A stretch of 64,000 bases of DNA from Sporanaerobium hydrogeniformans (GCF_002735925.1 NZ_PEDL01000003.1:124001-188000); one strand, 5' to 3'; shown: positions 9,124 to 19,410, counted from the stretch's first letter. Notes: generated by a model from the letters alone, not told the origin. Translations and numbers: made by a program.

Positions 9124-9699
9124 ATGAATTTATTTTTATTATTTTTAAGTGCAGCGTTAGTAAATAACTTTGTACTAACTAAATTTTTAGGAATTTGCCC
9201 ATTTCTTGGTGTCTCCAAAAAGGTAGAAACCTCTCTAGGGATGGGTGCCGCTGTTACATTTGTAATGGGTCTTGCTTCAATGATGTCTTATTTAGTTTAT
9301 CATTTTTTATTAGTACCTTTAAAGTTAGAATACCTTTATACAGTAGCTTTTATTTTAGTTATTGCATCTCTTGTCCAATTTGTAGAAATGGTCATTCAAA
9401 AGGTAAGCCCTTCACTATATAGTGCATTAGGTGTTTATCTTCCACTTATTACAACCAACTGTGCTGTTCTTGGAGTAGCTATTTTAAATATGCAAAAGGG
9501 TTATTCCCTTACTCAATCCATTGTAAATGGAGTAGGTGGAGCTATTGGTTTTACACTTGTTATGGTACTTTTTGCAGGTATTCGTGAACGTTTAGAAGAT
9601 AATGATATTTTAGAAGGCTTTAAAGGTTTACCTATTGCGCTTATTACAGCTGGTTTTATGGCTATAGCCTTTTTAGGCTTCCAAAATCTAATTAAATAG
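9124..9699 (+). CDS. rnfA: Rnf complex subunit A
   Basis: Integral membrane subunit homologous to NqrE. Shows [19 protein letters not shown] near the N terminus and [19 protein letters not shown] in the middle. The cysteines in CPFLG and TNC match the positions that hold the intramembrane Fe-S cluster with RnfE. 191 aa with about six hydrophobic helices and inverted topology relative to RnfE. AGGAGGGGG upstream; lies between rnfE and rnfB. Confidence 0.94.
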   Translation: MNLFLLFLSAALVNNFVLTKFLGICPFLGVSKKVETSLGMGAAVTFVMGLASMMSYLVYHFLLVPLKLEYLYTVAFILVIASLVQFVEMVIQKVSPSLYSALGVYLPLITTNCAVLGVAILNMQKGYSLTQSIVNGVGGAIGFTLVMVLFAGIRERLEDNDILEGFKGLPIALITAGFMAIAFLGFQNLIK

Positions 9700-9713
9700 G
9701 AAGGAGCATAGAG

Positions 9714-10523
9714 ATGGATATATCAGCAATTTTATTTCCTGTTTCGTGTATTGGAGGTTTAGGCCTCATATTTGGAGTGGGGCTCGGAATTGCAGCAAAG
9801 AAGTTTGCTGTACCTATAGATGAACGTGTAGAAGCTGTTAAGGATTGTTTGCCTGGTGCTAATTGTGGAGGGTGTGGTTTTGCCGGATGTGAAGCCTTGG
9901 CAAAAGCTATAGTAAATGGTGAAAGTCTTGTTAATGCTTGTCCTGTTTGTAATAAGGGACAAATAGCAGAGATTGCTCAAATTATGGGGGTTGAGGCAAC
10001 AAATAGTATTAGAAAAATAGCTTTTATTAGTTGCAAGGGAACCCCGGATGTGGCTAAACTTAAGTTTAAGTATGAAGGTATCCTTACTTGCCAAGATGCA
10101 CAACTAATTGGTGGGGGGCCAAAAGTATGTAGCTATGGATGTTTAGGCTATGGAAGTTGTGTTAAAGTATGTCAATTTGATGCACTTACTATTGTGAACG
10201 GTCTGCCTGTTGTCGATAAAGAAAAATGCGTAGGTTGTGGAGCTTGCCAAAAAGAATGTCCAAGGGAGATTATTCAAATATTGCCGGAAGATACAACTTA
10301 TCAAGTAAGTTGTATGTCTCAAGATAAGGGGAAAGATGTAAAAGCTGCTTGTAGTGTGGGGTGTATTGGGTGTGGAATTTGTATGAAACAATGTGAAGTA
10401 GATGCGATAAAAGTAAAAAATAGCCTTGCTCATATTGATCAAAGTCTATGCATAGGATGTGGCAAATGTGAAACCAAATGCCCTACTAAGGCAATTAGTG
10501 CATTACTTTTAGAACATGTTTAA
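9714..10523 (+). CDS. rnfB: Rnf complex subunit B (ferredoxin-accepting Fe-S protein)
   Basis: Entry point for electrons from reduced ferredoxin. An N-terminal membrane anchor (about 5-26) is followed by the Fe-S domain CLPGANCGGCGFAGC with Cys45, 51, 54 and 59 plus CPVC near 76. The C-terminal half holds several ferredoxin motifs: GSCVKVCQFDAL, CVGCGACQKECP, CIGCGICMKQCEVDAI and CIGCGKCETKCP. 269 aa, somewhat shorter than the largest acetogen RnfB proteins (from memory). Last gene of the rnf set, as is usual in Clostridia; a small DUF4321 gene follows within ~30 bases. Confidence 0.94.
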   Translation: MDISAILFPVSCIGGLGLIFGVGLGIAAKKFAVPIDERVEAVKDCLPGANCGGCGFAGCEALAKAIVNGESLVNACPVCNKGQIAEIAQIMGVEATNSIRKIAFISCKGTPDVAKLKFKYEGILTCQDAQLIGGGPKVCSYGCLGYGSCVKVCQFDALTIVNGLPVVDKEKCVGCGACQKECPREIIQILPEDTTYQVSCMSQDKGKDVKAACSVGCIGCGICMKQCEVDAIKVKNSLAHIDQSLCIGCGKCETKCPTKAISALLLEHV

Positions 10524-10555
10524 GGTGAATGGAAAATGAAATTGGGGGGAAGATA

Positions 10556-10816
10556 ATGACATCCAATAAATCAGCAAATACATGGATTCTTATATTATGT
10601 ATGCTAGCAGGCTTAACTGTTGGTAATTTTTTAGGAGAATTATGTGCTCAAGTCAGTTTTTTAAAGTGGATGAATTATGCAGGAGTTTTTGGGCTGGATA
10701 ATCCTATTCAACTGGACTTAGGTGTTATGTGGCTTTCTTTTCAAGCACATCTTAACATTACTTTAGCAGGTATACTAGGGATGGTAGCAGGTGTGCTTAT
10801 TTATAAAAAGATATGA
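10556..10816 (+). CDS. DUF4321 family small membrane protein
   Basis: 86 aa from the ATG at 10556, which follows GGGGGGAAG at ideal distance; an in-frame ATG at 10529 lacks a binding site. Two hydrophobic helices (about 8-25 and 62-83) flank a loop with FGLDNPIQLDLGVMWLSFQ, a pattern I associate with DUF4321 proteins found beside maf in Clostridia. Function unknown. It sits between rnfB and maf with short gaps, so it may be read from the rnf promoter, but the link to Rnf is positional only. Confidence 0.75.
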   Translation: MTSNKSANTWILILCMLAGLTVGNFLGELCAQVSFLKWMNYAGVFGLDNPIQLDLGVMWLSFQAHLNITLAGILGMVAGVLIYKKI

Positions 10817-10834
10817 GGTAAAGGAGATAGATAA

Positions 10835-11407
10835 ATGATAGAGTGGATTTTAGCTTCTAGTTCACCTCGTAGGCAGGAACTTTTAGAAAGACTTCCTTTT
10901 AGCTTTTCGGTAGAAGTTGCTCAAGTGGAAGAGACAATTTGTTCTTCCCTCTCTCCACGCCAAAACGTTGAAAATCTTGCTAAGCAAAAGGCAGAAGCAG
11001 TAGCTAGAAAGCATCCTAACAAATGGATTATTGGTTGTGATACATTAGTTGCTTTGGAACAGCATATTTTAGGTAAACCTCAAGATGCAAATGAGGCAAG
11101 GAAGATGCTTTATCAGCTTTCAGGTAAAGTTCATTCTGTTTATACAGGTATCTGTATTATAAGAGCACAAGATAGTTTTTTAAAGGTGTTTAGTGAAAAA
11201 ACCAAGGTTCATATGAAACAACTGTCAGAGGAAGAAGTAACAGCATATGTGATAACAGGTGAACCGTTAGATAAAGCGGGTGCTTATGGCATACAAGGGC
11301 AAGGTGGACTTTATATTGAAGGTATAGAAGGTGATTATTATAATGTTATGGGATTACCTCTTTGTCGGCTCTATAAAGAAATAATGGAGTTTTATAAGTT
11401 TTACTAA
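10835..11407 (+). CDS. maf: Maf-family nucleoside triphosphate pyrophosphatase
   Basis: House-cleaning pyrophosphatase that hydrolyses non-canonical NTPs or dTTP/UTP. The N-terminal signature ILASSSPRRQELL is complete. The substrate and metal region GCDTLVALEQHILGKPQD and the later DKAGAYGIQGQG motif are also present. 190 aa is standard. AAAGGAGATA precedes the ATG. Conserved synteny maf-radC-mreB matches Bacillus and Clostridium; Maf of B. subtilis affects septation. A terminator follows. Confidence 0.93.
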   Translation: MIEWILASSSPRRQELLERLPFSFSVEVAQVEETICSSLSPRQNVENLAKQKAEAVARKHPNKWIIGCDTLVALEQHILGKPQDANEARKMLYQLSGKVHSVYTGICIIRAQDSFLKVFSEKTKVHMKQLSEEEVTAYVITGEPLDKAGAYGIQGQGGLYIEGIEGDYYNVMGLPLCRLYKEIMEFYKFY

Positions 11408-11437
11408 AAAGTAGGCCTTTAAAGGCTTACTTTTTTT
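11406..11437 (+). terminator. Terminator after maf
   Basis: AAAAAGTAGGCC pairs with GGCTTACTTTTT around a short TTTAAA loop (one G-T pair), followed by a run of seven T. It ends the rnf/maf transcript. Confidence 0.8.
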
Positions 11438-11492
11438 GTGTAAATTGGTATGAATTATTTTAATTAAGGCAATAATCTTATAAGAAAGTGGG

Positions 11493-12185
11493 GTGATAGA
11501 TGTGCGCATGCAAGATTTGCCAGCAGCAATCCGTCCTTATGAACGTTGTGAGCAGTTAGGTATTACGGCTTTAACAGATTATGAGCTACTTGCCATTCTT
11601 TTAAGGAGTGGTACCAAAGGTTGTAATGTAGAAGAATTAGCGTGTAAGCTTTTAAATGAAAAAGCACCCTATGGTTCCCTGCTTTCCCTTTTTCAATGGT
11701 GTGAAGAGGAACTAAGAACGATAAAAGGAATGGGTAAGGTAAAGGTAATCCAGATTTTAGCGCTTTTAGAAATCTGTAAACGACTTGCAAGACAACGCTA
11801 TGAACCCACTGAAAAGTTTACTTGTCCACGACAAGTATCAGAATATTTTATGGAGGAAGTAAGACATAGTAGAGAGGAACTTTTTATTGTCGTTTTATTA
11901 GATGCTAAATCTAAAATGCTCACGTATGAAAAAATTTCTCAAGGAAGTTTGACAGCTTCTATTGTTCATCCACGTGAGGTTTATAAGGTAGCCATTCAGA
12001 AGTCAGCTTATAGTATTATTGCAGTGCATAATCACCCTAGTGGAGATCCTTCACCTAGTAAAGAAGATTTATACATTACCAAACGACTTAAAGAAACAGG
12101 AGAAGTGATAGGTATTCCTCTTTTAGACCATATCATTATTGGTGATAGGTGTTACATTAGTTTAAAAGAAGAAAGTTACCTTTAG
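11493..12185 (+). CDS. radC: RadC family JAB/MPN protein
   Basis: RadC proteins carry a JAMM metalloprotease-like fold; their role in DNA repair is disputed. An N-terminal helix-hairpin-helix region (about 70-100, TIKGMGKVKVIQ) precedes the JAB domain. The metal motif HNHPSGDPSPSKED places His179, His181 and Asp192 as ligands. 230 aa from a GTG at 11493; a GTG at 11502 or ATG at 11508 fits the GTGGGG binding site equally well, so the start is uncertain by up to five codons. Conserved place between maf and mreB. Confidence 0.9.
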   Translation: MIDVRMQDLPAAIRPYERCEQLGITALTDYELLAILLRSGTKGCNVEELACKLLNEKAPYGSLLSLFQWCEEELRTIKGMGKVKVIQILALLEICKRLARQRYEPTEKFTCPRQVSEYFMEEVRHSREELFIVVLLDAKSKMLTYEKISQGSLTASIVHPREVYKVAIQKSAYSIIAVHNHPSGDPSPSKEDLYITKRLKETGEVIGIPLLDHIIIGDRCYISLKEESYL

Positions 12186-12240
12186 AAGATTAAATTCCAA
12201 AAAATACCTTAGTTTTATCGTGTATTTTCCAAGTGAACGG

Positions 12241-12269
12241 TTGAAAAAGGTAAAAAAAGGCTGTATGAT
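12241..12269 (+). promoter_or_regulatory. Promoter of the mreB shape operon
   Basis: TTGAAA (12241-12246), 17-base spacer, TATGAT (12264-12269), 62 bases before mreB. Confidence 0.7.
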
Positions 12270-12331
12270 GGTAGAGATGAGATTAAAAACACATTACTCA
12301 ATAAGATAGATGAAATTAGGAGGATTGGAAG

Positions 12332-13342
12332 ATGTTTGGAAAAGATATGGGTATTGACCTTGGAACCGCCAATACATTGGTATTTGTAAAAGGGAAAGGG
12401 ATAGTTGTAAATGAACCTTCCGTAGTTGCCATAAAAGAAAAAACGAATGAAGTGTTAGCAGTAGGTGATGAAGCAAAACAAATGATTGGACGTACACCTG
12501 GAAGCATTGTTGCTATTCGCCCACTTAAAGATGGAGTCATTGCAGATTTTGCAACAACAGAAGCAATGCTTAGATATTTTATTGGCAAAGCACATAAACA
12601 ATCTATATTTGCACCTAAACCACGTGTTATTGTGTGTGTACCTTCAGGTGTTACTTCTGTAGAAAAAAGAGCTGTAGAAGAAGCAACAGAAAAAGCTGGT
12701 GCTAAAAAAGCTCTTATTATGGAAGAACCTATGGCAGCAGCTATTGGTGCACACTTACGTGTAGAGGAACCTACAGGTAATATGGTTGTTGACATTGGGG
12801 GAGGGACAACAGACGTAGCAGTTATTTCTCTAGGCGGTATTGTAGCAAGCAAATCTTTACGTGTTGCAGGAGATGAATTTGATGAATATATTGTTTCTTA
12901 TATTAAAAGAGAATATAATTTAATGATTGGTGAACGAACAGCTGAACAGATTAAAATTACTATTGGTGCAGCTTATCCAACAGGTGAAGACCAAACCATG
13001 GATATTAGAGGACGTGATCTTGTAACAGGTCTACCTAAAATTTTAACTATTACTTCAAGTGAAGTAACAGATGCCATAAAAGAACCTGTTAATGCCATTA
13101 TTGATGCGATTAAATATACCTTAGAAAAGACACCACCTGAATTATCAGCAGATATTATGGAAAGTGGGATTATGTTAACTGGTGGGGGCGCTTTATTAAC
13201 AGGTTTAGATACGCTCATTAGCCTAGAAACAGGTATGCCAGTTAAAATTGCAGAAGATCCATTAGATTGTGTAGCAAAAGGAACAGGTTATGCCCTTGAA
13301 GACATTGAAAAGTGGGCAGTACTTTTTGCAGATGATAAATAA
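12332..13342 (+). CDS. mreB: Rod-shape determining actin homologue MreB
   Basis: Bacterial actin that forms membrane-bound filaments and guides the elongation machinery. Phosphate-1 motif [18 protein letters not shown], phosphate-2 [18 protein letters not shown] and the adenosine motif [12 protein letters not shown] are all present. MreB-type segments ([25 protein letters not shown]) distinguish it from FtsA and DnaK. 336 aa, typical. AGGAGGATTGG precedes the ATG. First gene of mreBCD-mrdA-minCDE-rodA. Confidence 0.96.
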   Translation: MFGKDMGIDLGTANTLVFVKGKGIVVNEPSVVAIKEKTNEVLAVGDEAKQMIGRTPGSIVAIRPLKDGVIADFATTEAMLRYFIGKAHKQSIFAPKPRVIVCVPSGVTSVEKRAVEEATEKAGAKKALIMEEPMAAAIGAHLRVEEPTGNMVVDIGGGTTDVAVISLGGIVASKSLRVAGDEFDEYIVSYIKREYNLMIGERTAEQIKITIGAAYPTGEDQTMDIRGRDLVTGLPKILTITSSEVTDAIKEPVNAIIDAIKYTLEKTPPELSADIMESGIMLTGGGALLTGLDTLISLETGMPVKIAEDPLDCVAKGTGYALEDIEKWAVLFADDK

Positions 13343-13359
13343 TACAAGGGGAGATAGCC

Positions 13360-14181
13360 TTGAAGTTAACAAAAAAAATTAAAAAAGTAGGTATAGTAAT
13401 AAGTTCTATCCTCCTTATTGTCATTTTTCTGGGAAAAAGATATAACATTCCTGTAGTAAGTACAGGAGTAAACTCTCTCCTTTATCCTTTTGAAAAAGCA
13501 TTTTTCTATGCTACACAAAAGGTACAAGGTGTTACGGATTATTTTAAAAATGTAGATGTACTTTTAAAAGAAAACAAGGCCCTAAAAGAGGAAAATCAAA
13601 AGCTTTCTTACGAGAATAGTATTCTCGTGCAGTATAAGAGTGAAAATAATAGTTTGAAGAGCCTATTGGAGATGAAGCAGCTTTATCGTGATTATGAAGG
13701 TTTAGGTGCGAATGTTATTGCGAAAGATAATGGAAATTGGTATAAGACTTTTAAAATTGATAAAGGGCTTAATCAAGGTATAACCTATAATGGTGTTATT
13801 TTAGCGAATGGTGGTCTAGTTGGGCGTGTCAGTGAAGTGGATCTCTTTTCTTCGAAGGTACTTACTATTATTGATGATCGAAGTTCTGTAAGTGCAAAAA
13901 TTGTCCGCACAGGTGATACAGGTATTTTACGTGGTGATATTGAAATGACAGCTGAAGGACTTTGCAAACTGGAAATCAATGTAGAATCTGAAGTAGTAAA
14001 GGGTGACCAAGTAGTAACTTCTCATCTCAGTTCTATTTATTATCCTACGGGTATTCCAATAGGTACAGTAGAGGAAATTGTACCAGGTAAAAATGGATTA
14101 ACACAGTATGCCTATGTTAGGCCCATTGTAGATTTTAAACATTTAGAACAAGTTTTGGTTCTCTTAAATCAGGAACAGTAG
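13360..14181 (+). CDS. mreC: Rod-shape determining protein MreC
   Basis: Bitopic protein that links MreB and PBP2/RodA outside the membrane. A short basic cytoplasmic tail (KLTKKIKKVG) and one membrane helix (about 9-27) precede a coiled coil (about 65-105, LKENKALKEENQKLSYEN) and the beta-domain (GANVIAKDNGNWYKTFKIDKG, DDRSSVSAKIVRTGD). 273 aa. Start is TTG at 13360 behind AGGGGAGAT. Next gene mreD begins just past its stop. Confidence 0.93.
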   Translation: MKLTKKIKKVGIVISSILLIVIFLGKRYNIPVVSTGVNSLLYPFEKAFFYATQKVQGVTDYFKNVDVLLKENKALKEENQKLSYENSILVQYKSENNSLKSLLEMKQLYRDYEGLGANVIAKDNGNWYKTFKIDKGLNQGITYNGVILANGGLVGRVSEVDLFSSKVLTIIDDRSSVSAKIVRTGDTGILRGDIEMTAEGLCKLEINVESEVVKGDQVVTSHLSSIYYPTGIPIGTVEEIVPGKNGLTQYAYVRPIVDFKHLEQVLVLLNQEQ

Positions 14182-14192
14182 TGGGGTGTAAG

Positions 14193-14702
14193 ATGAGGAC
14201 AACAGTTATCGGCCTTTTATTAGTTGTGGTGCAAGTCCTAAGCACCACAATTTTTCAGCATTTAAGAATAGGTAATATTTTGCCAAACTTTATGATTATG
14301 ATTATTGTTTCTTTTGCGTTGCTAAGAGGGAGCACAGAGGGAACTCTGGTTGGTATTGCAGGAGGTCTTTTATATGATCTATCTTTTGGTTTATTGGTTG
14401 GACCAACAGCTATCATTTATGGAGGCATTGGCTATATAATTGGCAAATTAAATAGAAATTTTTATCGTGAAAATTTTATTATTCCATTTTTATGCACATT
14501 AGCAAGTAATTTAGTGTATAGTATCTTTTTCACTTTTGGGTTTATGCTAAGAGGAAAAATTAATTTCTTCTTTTTCTTTAAATCTCTTATTATGCCAGAA
14601 CTTATTTATACCATTACTCTTTCTTTGGTTGTGTATCAAATAAGTTATTTAATTAATGAAAAAATTGAATGGCATGAAAGAAAAACTCGTAATATTTTTT
14701 AA
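14193..14702 (+). CDS. mreD: Rod-shape determining protein MreD
   Basis: Small polytopic membrane protein of the elongasome; about 5 hydrophobic helices across 169 aa. NILPNFMIMIIVSFALLRGS and GTLVGIAGGLLYDLSFG are typical MreD segments. I prefer ATG 14193 with GTGGGGTG upstream; a GTG at 14181 that overlaps the mreC stop would add four residues but would remove the binding site. Operon position directly confirms the family. Confidence 0.9.
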   Translation: MRTTVIGLLLVVVQVLSTTIFQHLRIGNILPNFMIMIIVSFALLRGSTEGTLVGIAGGLLYDLSFGLLVGPTAIIYGGIGYIIGKLNRNFYRENFIIPFLCTLASNLVYSIFFTFGFMLRGKINFFFFFKSLIMPELIYTITLSLVVYQISYLINEKIEWHERKTRNIF

Positions 14703-14719
14703 ATAGAGGTGGCGTATAG

Positions 14720-17700
14720 ATGAAAAAGCAAGCTTTAGAACCTATACCCCTCCTACATGATCGTTTTTTTATCCTCTGCTGTACCAGTGGACTTCTATTT
14801 CTAGGGTTGGTGGTACGGTTATACGATCTTCAGGTTATTCATCATGAAGAGTATAGTAGTCATATGACTATAAAACACAACGAAGCATAGAGATTCCAGC
14901 CACTCGTGGACTTATCTTTGATCGTTATGGCAATCCATTAGCCATTAATGAACCTGTTAATGTTTTAAAGTTTGACCAACAAGCTTTTACTAATAAGGAA
15001 AAACTAAATGAGACTTTATTACAAGCCATAAATATATTAGAACAAAATGACGATACCTTTATTGATAATGTACCTCTTTCTCAAAAAGCTCCATTTATTT
15101 TAACAGGAGATACGTATGAAGTAAATCGTTTTAGTTATAATGTACCCTATATAAATGAAGAACAACGTCAAGAGCTTCTTACCTATAGTGGGCAAGAATG
15201 GATGGCATATTTAAAAAAACAGTTTGAAATAAGCCCACAATTAACAGATGAGGAAGCAAGAAAAATTATTGCCTTGCGTGTAGAAATTTTTAAATCCTCC
15301 TATTCACAGTACCAATTGGTTAACCTTGCTTTGAAAGTATCTGATAAGACGATGAGCCAAATAGAAGAAAATAGGGAAAAATTTGTAGGATTAAGTATCG
15401 ATCAAATCCCCCTGCGTTATTATCCTGAAGGAGAAATAGTAGGCAATCTTTTGGGTTATACGCGAACCATTACGGAAAATCAGTTGGAACAGCTTCAAAA
15501 ACAAGGAAAAAATTATGAGCGTAATGACTTAATTGGACAAATGGGCCTTGAGCAATCCATGGAAGATAAATTAAAAGGTGAAAAAGGGCTTGAAAAGGTA
15601 GCAGTTGATAATTTTGGCAGGCGTATTTATACATTAAGTCGAGAAGAAGGGCAAGCAGGAAGAGATATTTACTTAACGCTTGATTTAGCCCTACAAAAGG
15701 CTACGTATAATAGTTTAGAGAGAAGGCTGAGTGAAGCGATTATAATGCGTCTTAAAAACCCAGGTGGTTCTGTGCTTCCTCTAGATGCTAAAACCCTTAT
15801 TCGTTCTATGATTGAAAGTAATATTTTAGATATAAAGGCATTGCAGGTAGCACCTCAAGAGACAAAGAGTCATGCTATAGTGAGTATTTTGGAACAAGCT
15901 TACGACAAAATAGATCCTTTGATGCGACAAGACTTTTCTCTTAAGAAGTTACTTTTAGAGTGGTTTGATGAAGGCAAATTAACAGAGAAAGAAATTCTGT
16001 GGATACTTCATGAGCAAGGAATTTTAAAACTAGAACCTTCTGTTCTAGGTGAATTTCAAAAAAATAAGCAGGGAACTACAGAGGAACTTTTAATAGATCA
16101 ACTTGAAAAAGGCTATTTAAAGCCTAAATACTTTGCAATTGATCCTTGTAGTGGTGCAGCAGCAGTGGTAGATGTACAGACAGGTGAAGTTTTAAGTTTA
16201 GTAGGATATCCTTCTTTTGATAATAATCAGCTAAGTACTTCTTTTAATTCATATTATGCACAACTTACAGATGGGTTTGATAAGCGTAGCCTTTTAGTTA
16301 ATCGTGTGACCAAGACAGCTAAAGCACCTGGTTCTACTTACAAAATGGTGACTGCTATTGCAGGACTTGAAGAAGGAGTGATTACTCCAACAGAGAAAAT
16401 TAATGATACAGGAACCTTTACACAGGCAGGGGCGCCTTATCCAAGATGTTGGGTACTAAGTTCTTCAGGTAATGGGCATGGTGAAGTAGATTTAAACCGT
16501 GCCTTAGAAGTATCTTGCAATTATTATTTTTATGAAGTCGCTTATCGCTTAGCTCAAAAGATGGGGTCTAATTTTGAAGGAATTAATACATTAAATCGTT
16601 ACGCGGATTTGTTTGGTTTAAGTGAAAAAACAGGAATTGAACTAGATGAGGTACAGCCTAATATTTCTTCACCTTTTAATTTAGTCAAGCAGTGTGTAAG
16701 ACAGGTTTTAAATAAGTTAAAAGATTTGTCAATGAGTAAAGAGCAAGAGCTACTTACTACCCTTAAAGCACAACTTGAGAAAGGTGTTTATTTAACAGAT
16801 TCATTAGGAGAGACTAGGTTAGAGGTAGAAGAAGCATTCCAATATGAATTGAAACGTCAGTTAGAACCACTTTTGCAAAAGGTTTTAGAGCCACATTATG
16901 ATGTGTTTTTACCACAGATTTTATCACAAATTAAGCAAGGTGTGGCAAAAGATTTTACTCAGGTTATGGAACAAATTATAGTTAACACAATGGAGAGAAC
17001 GACGAGTACCTCTTTAGAACAAAAAGTAAAAAGTGTATTTATTCAAAGTCTGGAGATTTATGTAGATAAGACACTGGATGAGTCCTTAAAACAAGCAATT
17101 AATCAAATTCCTGAAGATGAATTATTAGATGCTTATGAGCAAGCTTTTTTGAAGGTTTATCGTATGCAAATAAGAAAAGCAGATCAAAGAGAAAGTGCAA
17201 AAGCCTTACTATTAGCTAAAAATCAATTACCTACCAAGATAGAGACATATAAAGAGCAACTGGTAGCAAAAATAAGACAAAATATTATAAATTTGATTGT
17301 CAATGAGTTGTTTGTTGGTGTAGAATTAAATTGGACAGATGGAGTAACCGTACGTACTGCCATGGGGCAAGGATACAATGCTTTTTCTCCTTTGCAAATT
17401 GTACGCTATATTGCAGGCATAGCTAATAAAAAAGTAACTTATGATTTACGACTGGTACAAGGAATTAGAAGCTATGAAGCAGGTCGATCGCTCTATGAAG
17501 TAACCTTGCCACACCCTATTAGGGATATTACAGTATCCGATTATACGATGAACCTTATACATCAAGGTATGCTAGATGTAATACAGGGAGAAGAAGGAAC
17601 AGCAAGAGAGATTTTTAAAAACTTTCCTGTAGCGATAGGTGCCAAAACAGGAACGGCAGAAGACGGTAAACATGAACATGCTTGGTTTGCGGGGTTTGCA

Positions 17701-17856
17701 CCTTATGAGGCACCTCAAATCGCATTAGTAGTCACACTTTACAACACAGATGGATTAGGTAGTACAAGTCAATTGATTGCCAAAGATATTTTGGAAAATT
17801 ATTTTAAGGAGAGTCAAGATAAACAAGCTACTTTAGAGAATATATTTGTTGACTAG
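14720..17856 (+). pseudogene. mrdA: Penicillin-binding protein 2 (MrdA), interrupted by a 1-base frameshift
   Basis: Class B transpeptidase for lateral-wall peptidoglycan, partner of RodA. ATG 14720 (GAGGTGG upstream) encodes a membrane anchor (CTSGLLFLGLVVRLYDLQV), then a stop is met at 14887-14889. The expected PBP2 sequence IEIPATRGLIFDRYGNPLAI continues in the +1-shifted frame and stays open to 17856. Restoring one A in the AAAA at 14872-14875 joins the halves into about 1,045 aa. Active-site motifs are intact: SxxK (STYK, 16333-16344), SCN (near 16513) and KTGT (from 17644). Two long helical insertions make it much larger than E. coli PBP2. The gene is essential in rods, so sequence error is the simplest reading; without it the downstream part would have to start at an internal ATG such as 15202 and would lack the anchor. 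Confidence 0.85.
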
Positions 17857-17868
17857 AGGGGGAGGAAG

Positions 17869-18561
17869 ATGGTGCAAGATAATCTAGTTGTCTTCAAAGG
17901 TTATGCAGATGGCATTATTGTTTTACTAGATGAAATGGCTAACTTTGAGGCGGTATTGGAGTGTTTCAAACAAAAACTGAAGGATTCTGAACGCTTTTTT
18001 AAAGGCTCTAGAGTGTCTTTACGTTTTAAAGGAAGACCTTTAAGCGAAAAACAGCAAGAGATACTTTTGGAACTTTTAGCCAATCAAAATATTGTTAATA
18101 TTTCTTTTGTACATGAGTTTGAAAATGAAAAAGAAATGTTTAAAGAAACTGATTATTTGAAATGGATCAAAGAGCAGATTGAATCAGGTGAAGCTTCACT
18201 TACACATTTTCATTATGGTATTGTGCGTTCAGGTAATCATGTACATGCTAGTGGAAATGTTGTTGTATTAGGTGATGTAAACCCGGGAGGACTTGTAACA
18301 GCAGGTGGAAATATCCTTATAATGGGTTCGTTGAAAGGAAAAGTACATGCAGGCATGGACCCTAGCTTTTCACATCCTTTTGTGATTGCGCAAAGTATGC
18401 AACCTATTCAGATTGGTATTGCTTCTATTATTGCTCAGTCACCCCAGGGCAATAAGTATATGGATATAGGTGAGGGTGGTATGCAAATGGCTTATTTGTA
18501 TGAAGAAGAAATCTATATCAATCAAATGGATACAAAAACATTAAGTCATATGTTAAAATAA
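17869..18561 (+). CDS. minC: Septum-site inhibitor MinC
   Basis: FtsZ polymerisation inhibitor that, with MinD, keeps division away from the poles. N-terminal domain (about 1-100) starts with NLVVFKGYADGIIVLLDE. The C-terminal beta-helical domain (about 120-225) contains HASGNVVVLGDVNPGGLVTA and GSLKGKVHAG, the best MinC signature. 230 aa. GAGGGGGAGGA lies before the ATG. minD follows 27 bases later and minE after that, so the full MinCDE set is present, unlike B. subtilis, which lacks MinE. Confidence 0.93.
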   Translation: MVQDNLVVFKGYADGIIVLLDEMANFEAVLECFKQKLKDSERFFKGSRVSLRFKGRPLSEKQQEILLELLANQNIVNISFVHEFENEKEMFKETDYLKWIKEQIESGEASLTHFHYGIVRSGNHVHASGNVVVLGDVNPGGLVTAGGNILIMGSLKGKVHAGMDPSFSHPFVIAQSMQPIQIGIASIIAQSPQGNKYMDIGEGGMQMAYLYEEEIYINQMDTKTLSHMLK

Positions 18562-18588
18562 AAAGAAATGAATTAGAGGGGGTTAAAA

Positions 18589-19389
18589 ATGAGTGAAGTA
18601 ATTGTAATTACCTCTGGTAAAGGTGGTGTAGGTAAAACAACTACCTCTGCCAATGTAGGTACAGCATTAGCATTAGCAGGTAAACAAGTCGTATTAGTGG
18701 ATGCAGATATTGGACTTCGCAATCTTGATGTTGTTATGGGGCTTGAGAATAGAATTGTTTATGATTTAGTAGATGTAGTAGAAGGAAGGTGCCGTTTAAA
18801 ACAAGCCTTAATTAAGGACAAGCGTTTTGAAGGACTTTTTCTTTTACCAGCTGCTCAGACACGTGATAAAAATGCAGTAAGCCCAGAACAAATGAAAAAA
18901 CTATGTGATTCATTAAAAGAGGATTTTGATTATATTTTATTAGATTGTCCAGCTGGTATCGAACAAGGTTTTAAAAACGCTATAGCAGGTGCAGATCGTG
19001 CTTTAGTTATAACTACACCAGAGGTTTCAGCTGTAAGAGATGCAGATCGTATTATTGGGCTTTTAGAATCCCATGGCGTTTCAACTATTCATCTTATCAT
19101 CAATCGTGTACGTATGAATATGGTAAAACGTGGAGATATGATGGCAATGGAAGATGTAGTTGAAATTCTTGCTATTGATCTTATTGGAGTTGTACCAGAT
19201 GATGAAAATATTGTTGTAACAACTAACAAAGGTGAACCAGCAGTTATTGAAGGGAGCTCTTTAGCAAGTAAAGCTTTCCGTAATATTGCAGATCGCGTAC
19301 AAGGTTTAGAGCGTCCATTTTTAGATTTAAATATTTCTACTGGTTTAGTAGGTAAAATCAAAAAGGTATTTGGATTTGGAAATCAATAA
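18589..19389 (+). CDS. minD: Septum-site determining ATPase MinD
   Basis: ParA-like membrane ATPase that recruits MinC and, with MinE, oscillates or forms polar gradients. Deviant Walker A SGKGGVGKTTTSAN lies at residues 9-22, the switch DADIGLRNLDVVMGLEN at about 39-55, and LLDCPAGIEQG at about 117-127. A C-terminal amphipathic helix (VGKIKKVFGFGNQ) is the membrane-targeting sequence. 266 aa. GAGGGGG precedes the ATG. Confidence 0.95.
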   Translation: MSEVIVITSGKGGVGKTTTSANVGTALALAGKQVVLVDADIGLRNLDVVMGLENRIVYDLVDVVEGRCRLKQALIKDKRFEGLFLLPAAQTRDKNAVSPEQMKKLCDSLKEDFDYILLDCPAGIEQGFKNAIAGADRALVITTPEVSAVRDADRIIGLLESHGVSTIHLIINRVRMNMVKRGDMMAMEDVVEILAIDLIGVVPDDENIVVTTNKGEPAVIEGSSLASKAFRNIADRVQGLERPFLDLNISTGLVGKIKKVFGFGNQ

Positions 19390-19410
19390 AGGGAGTAGGT
19401 GATGGGGGTA

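Noticed and set aside
12316-12852. 178-codon open frame antisense to mreB
   Set aside because: Runs opposite a fully conserved MreB, has no ribosome binding site or recognisable motif, and its length reflects low stop-codon frequency opposite this codon usage.
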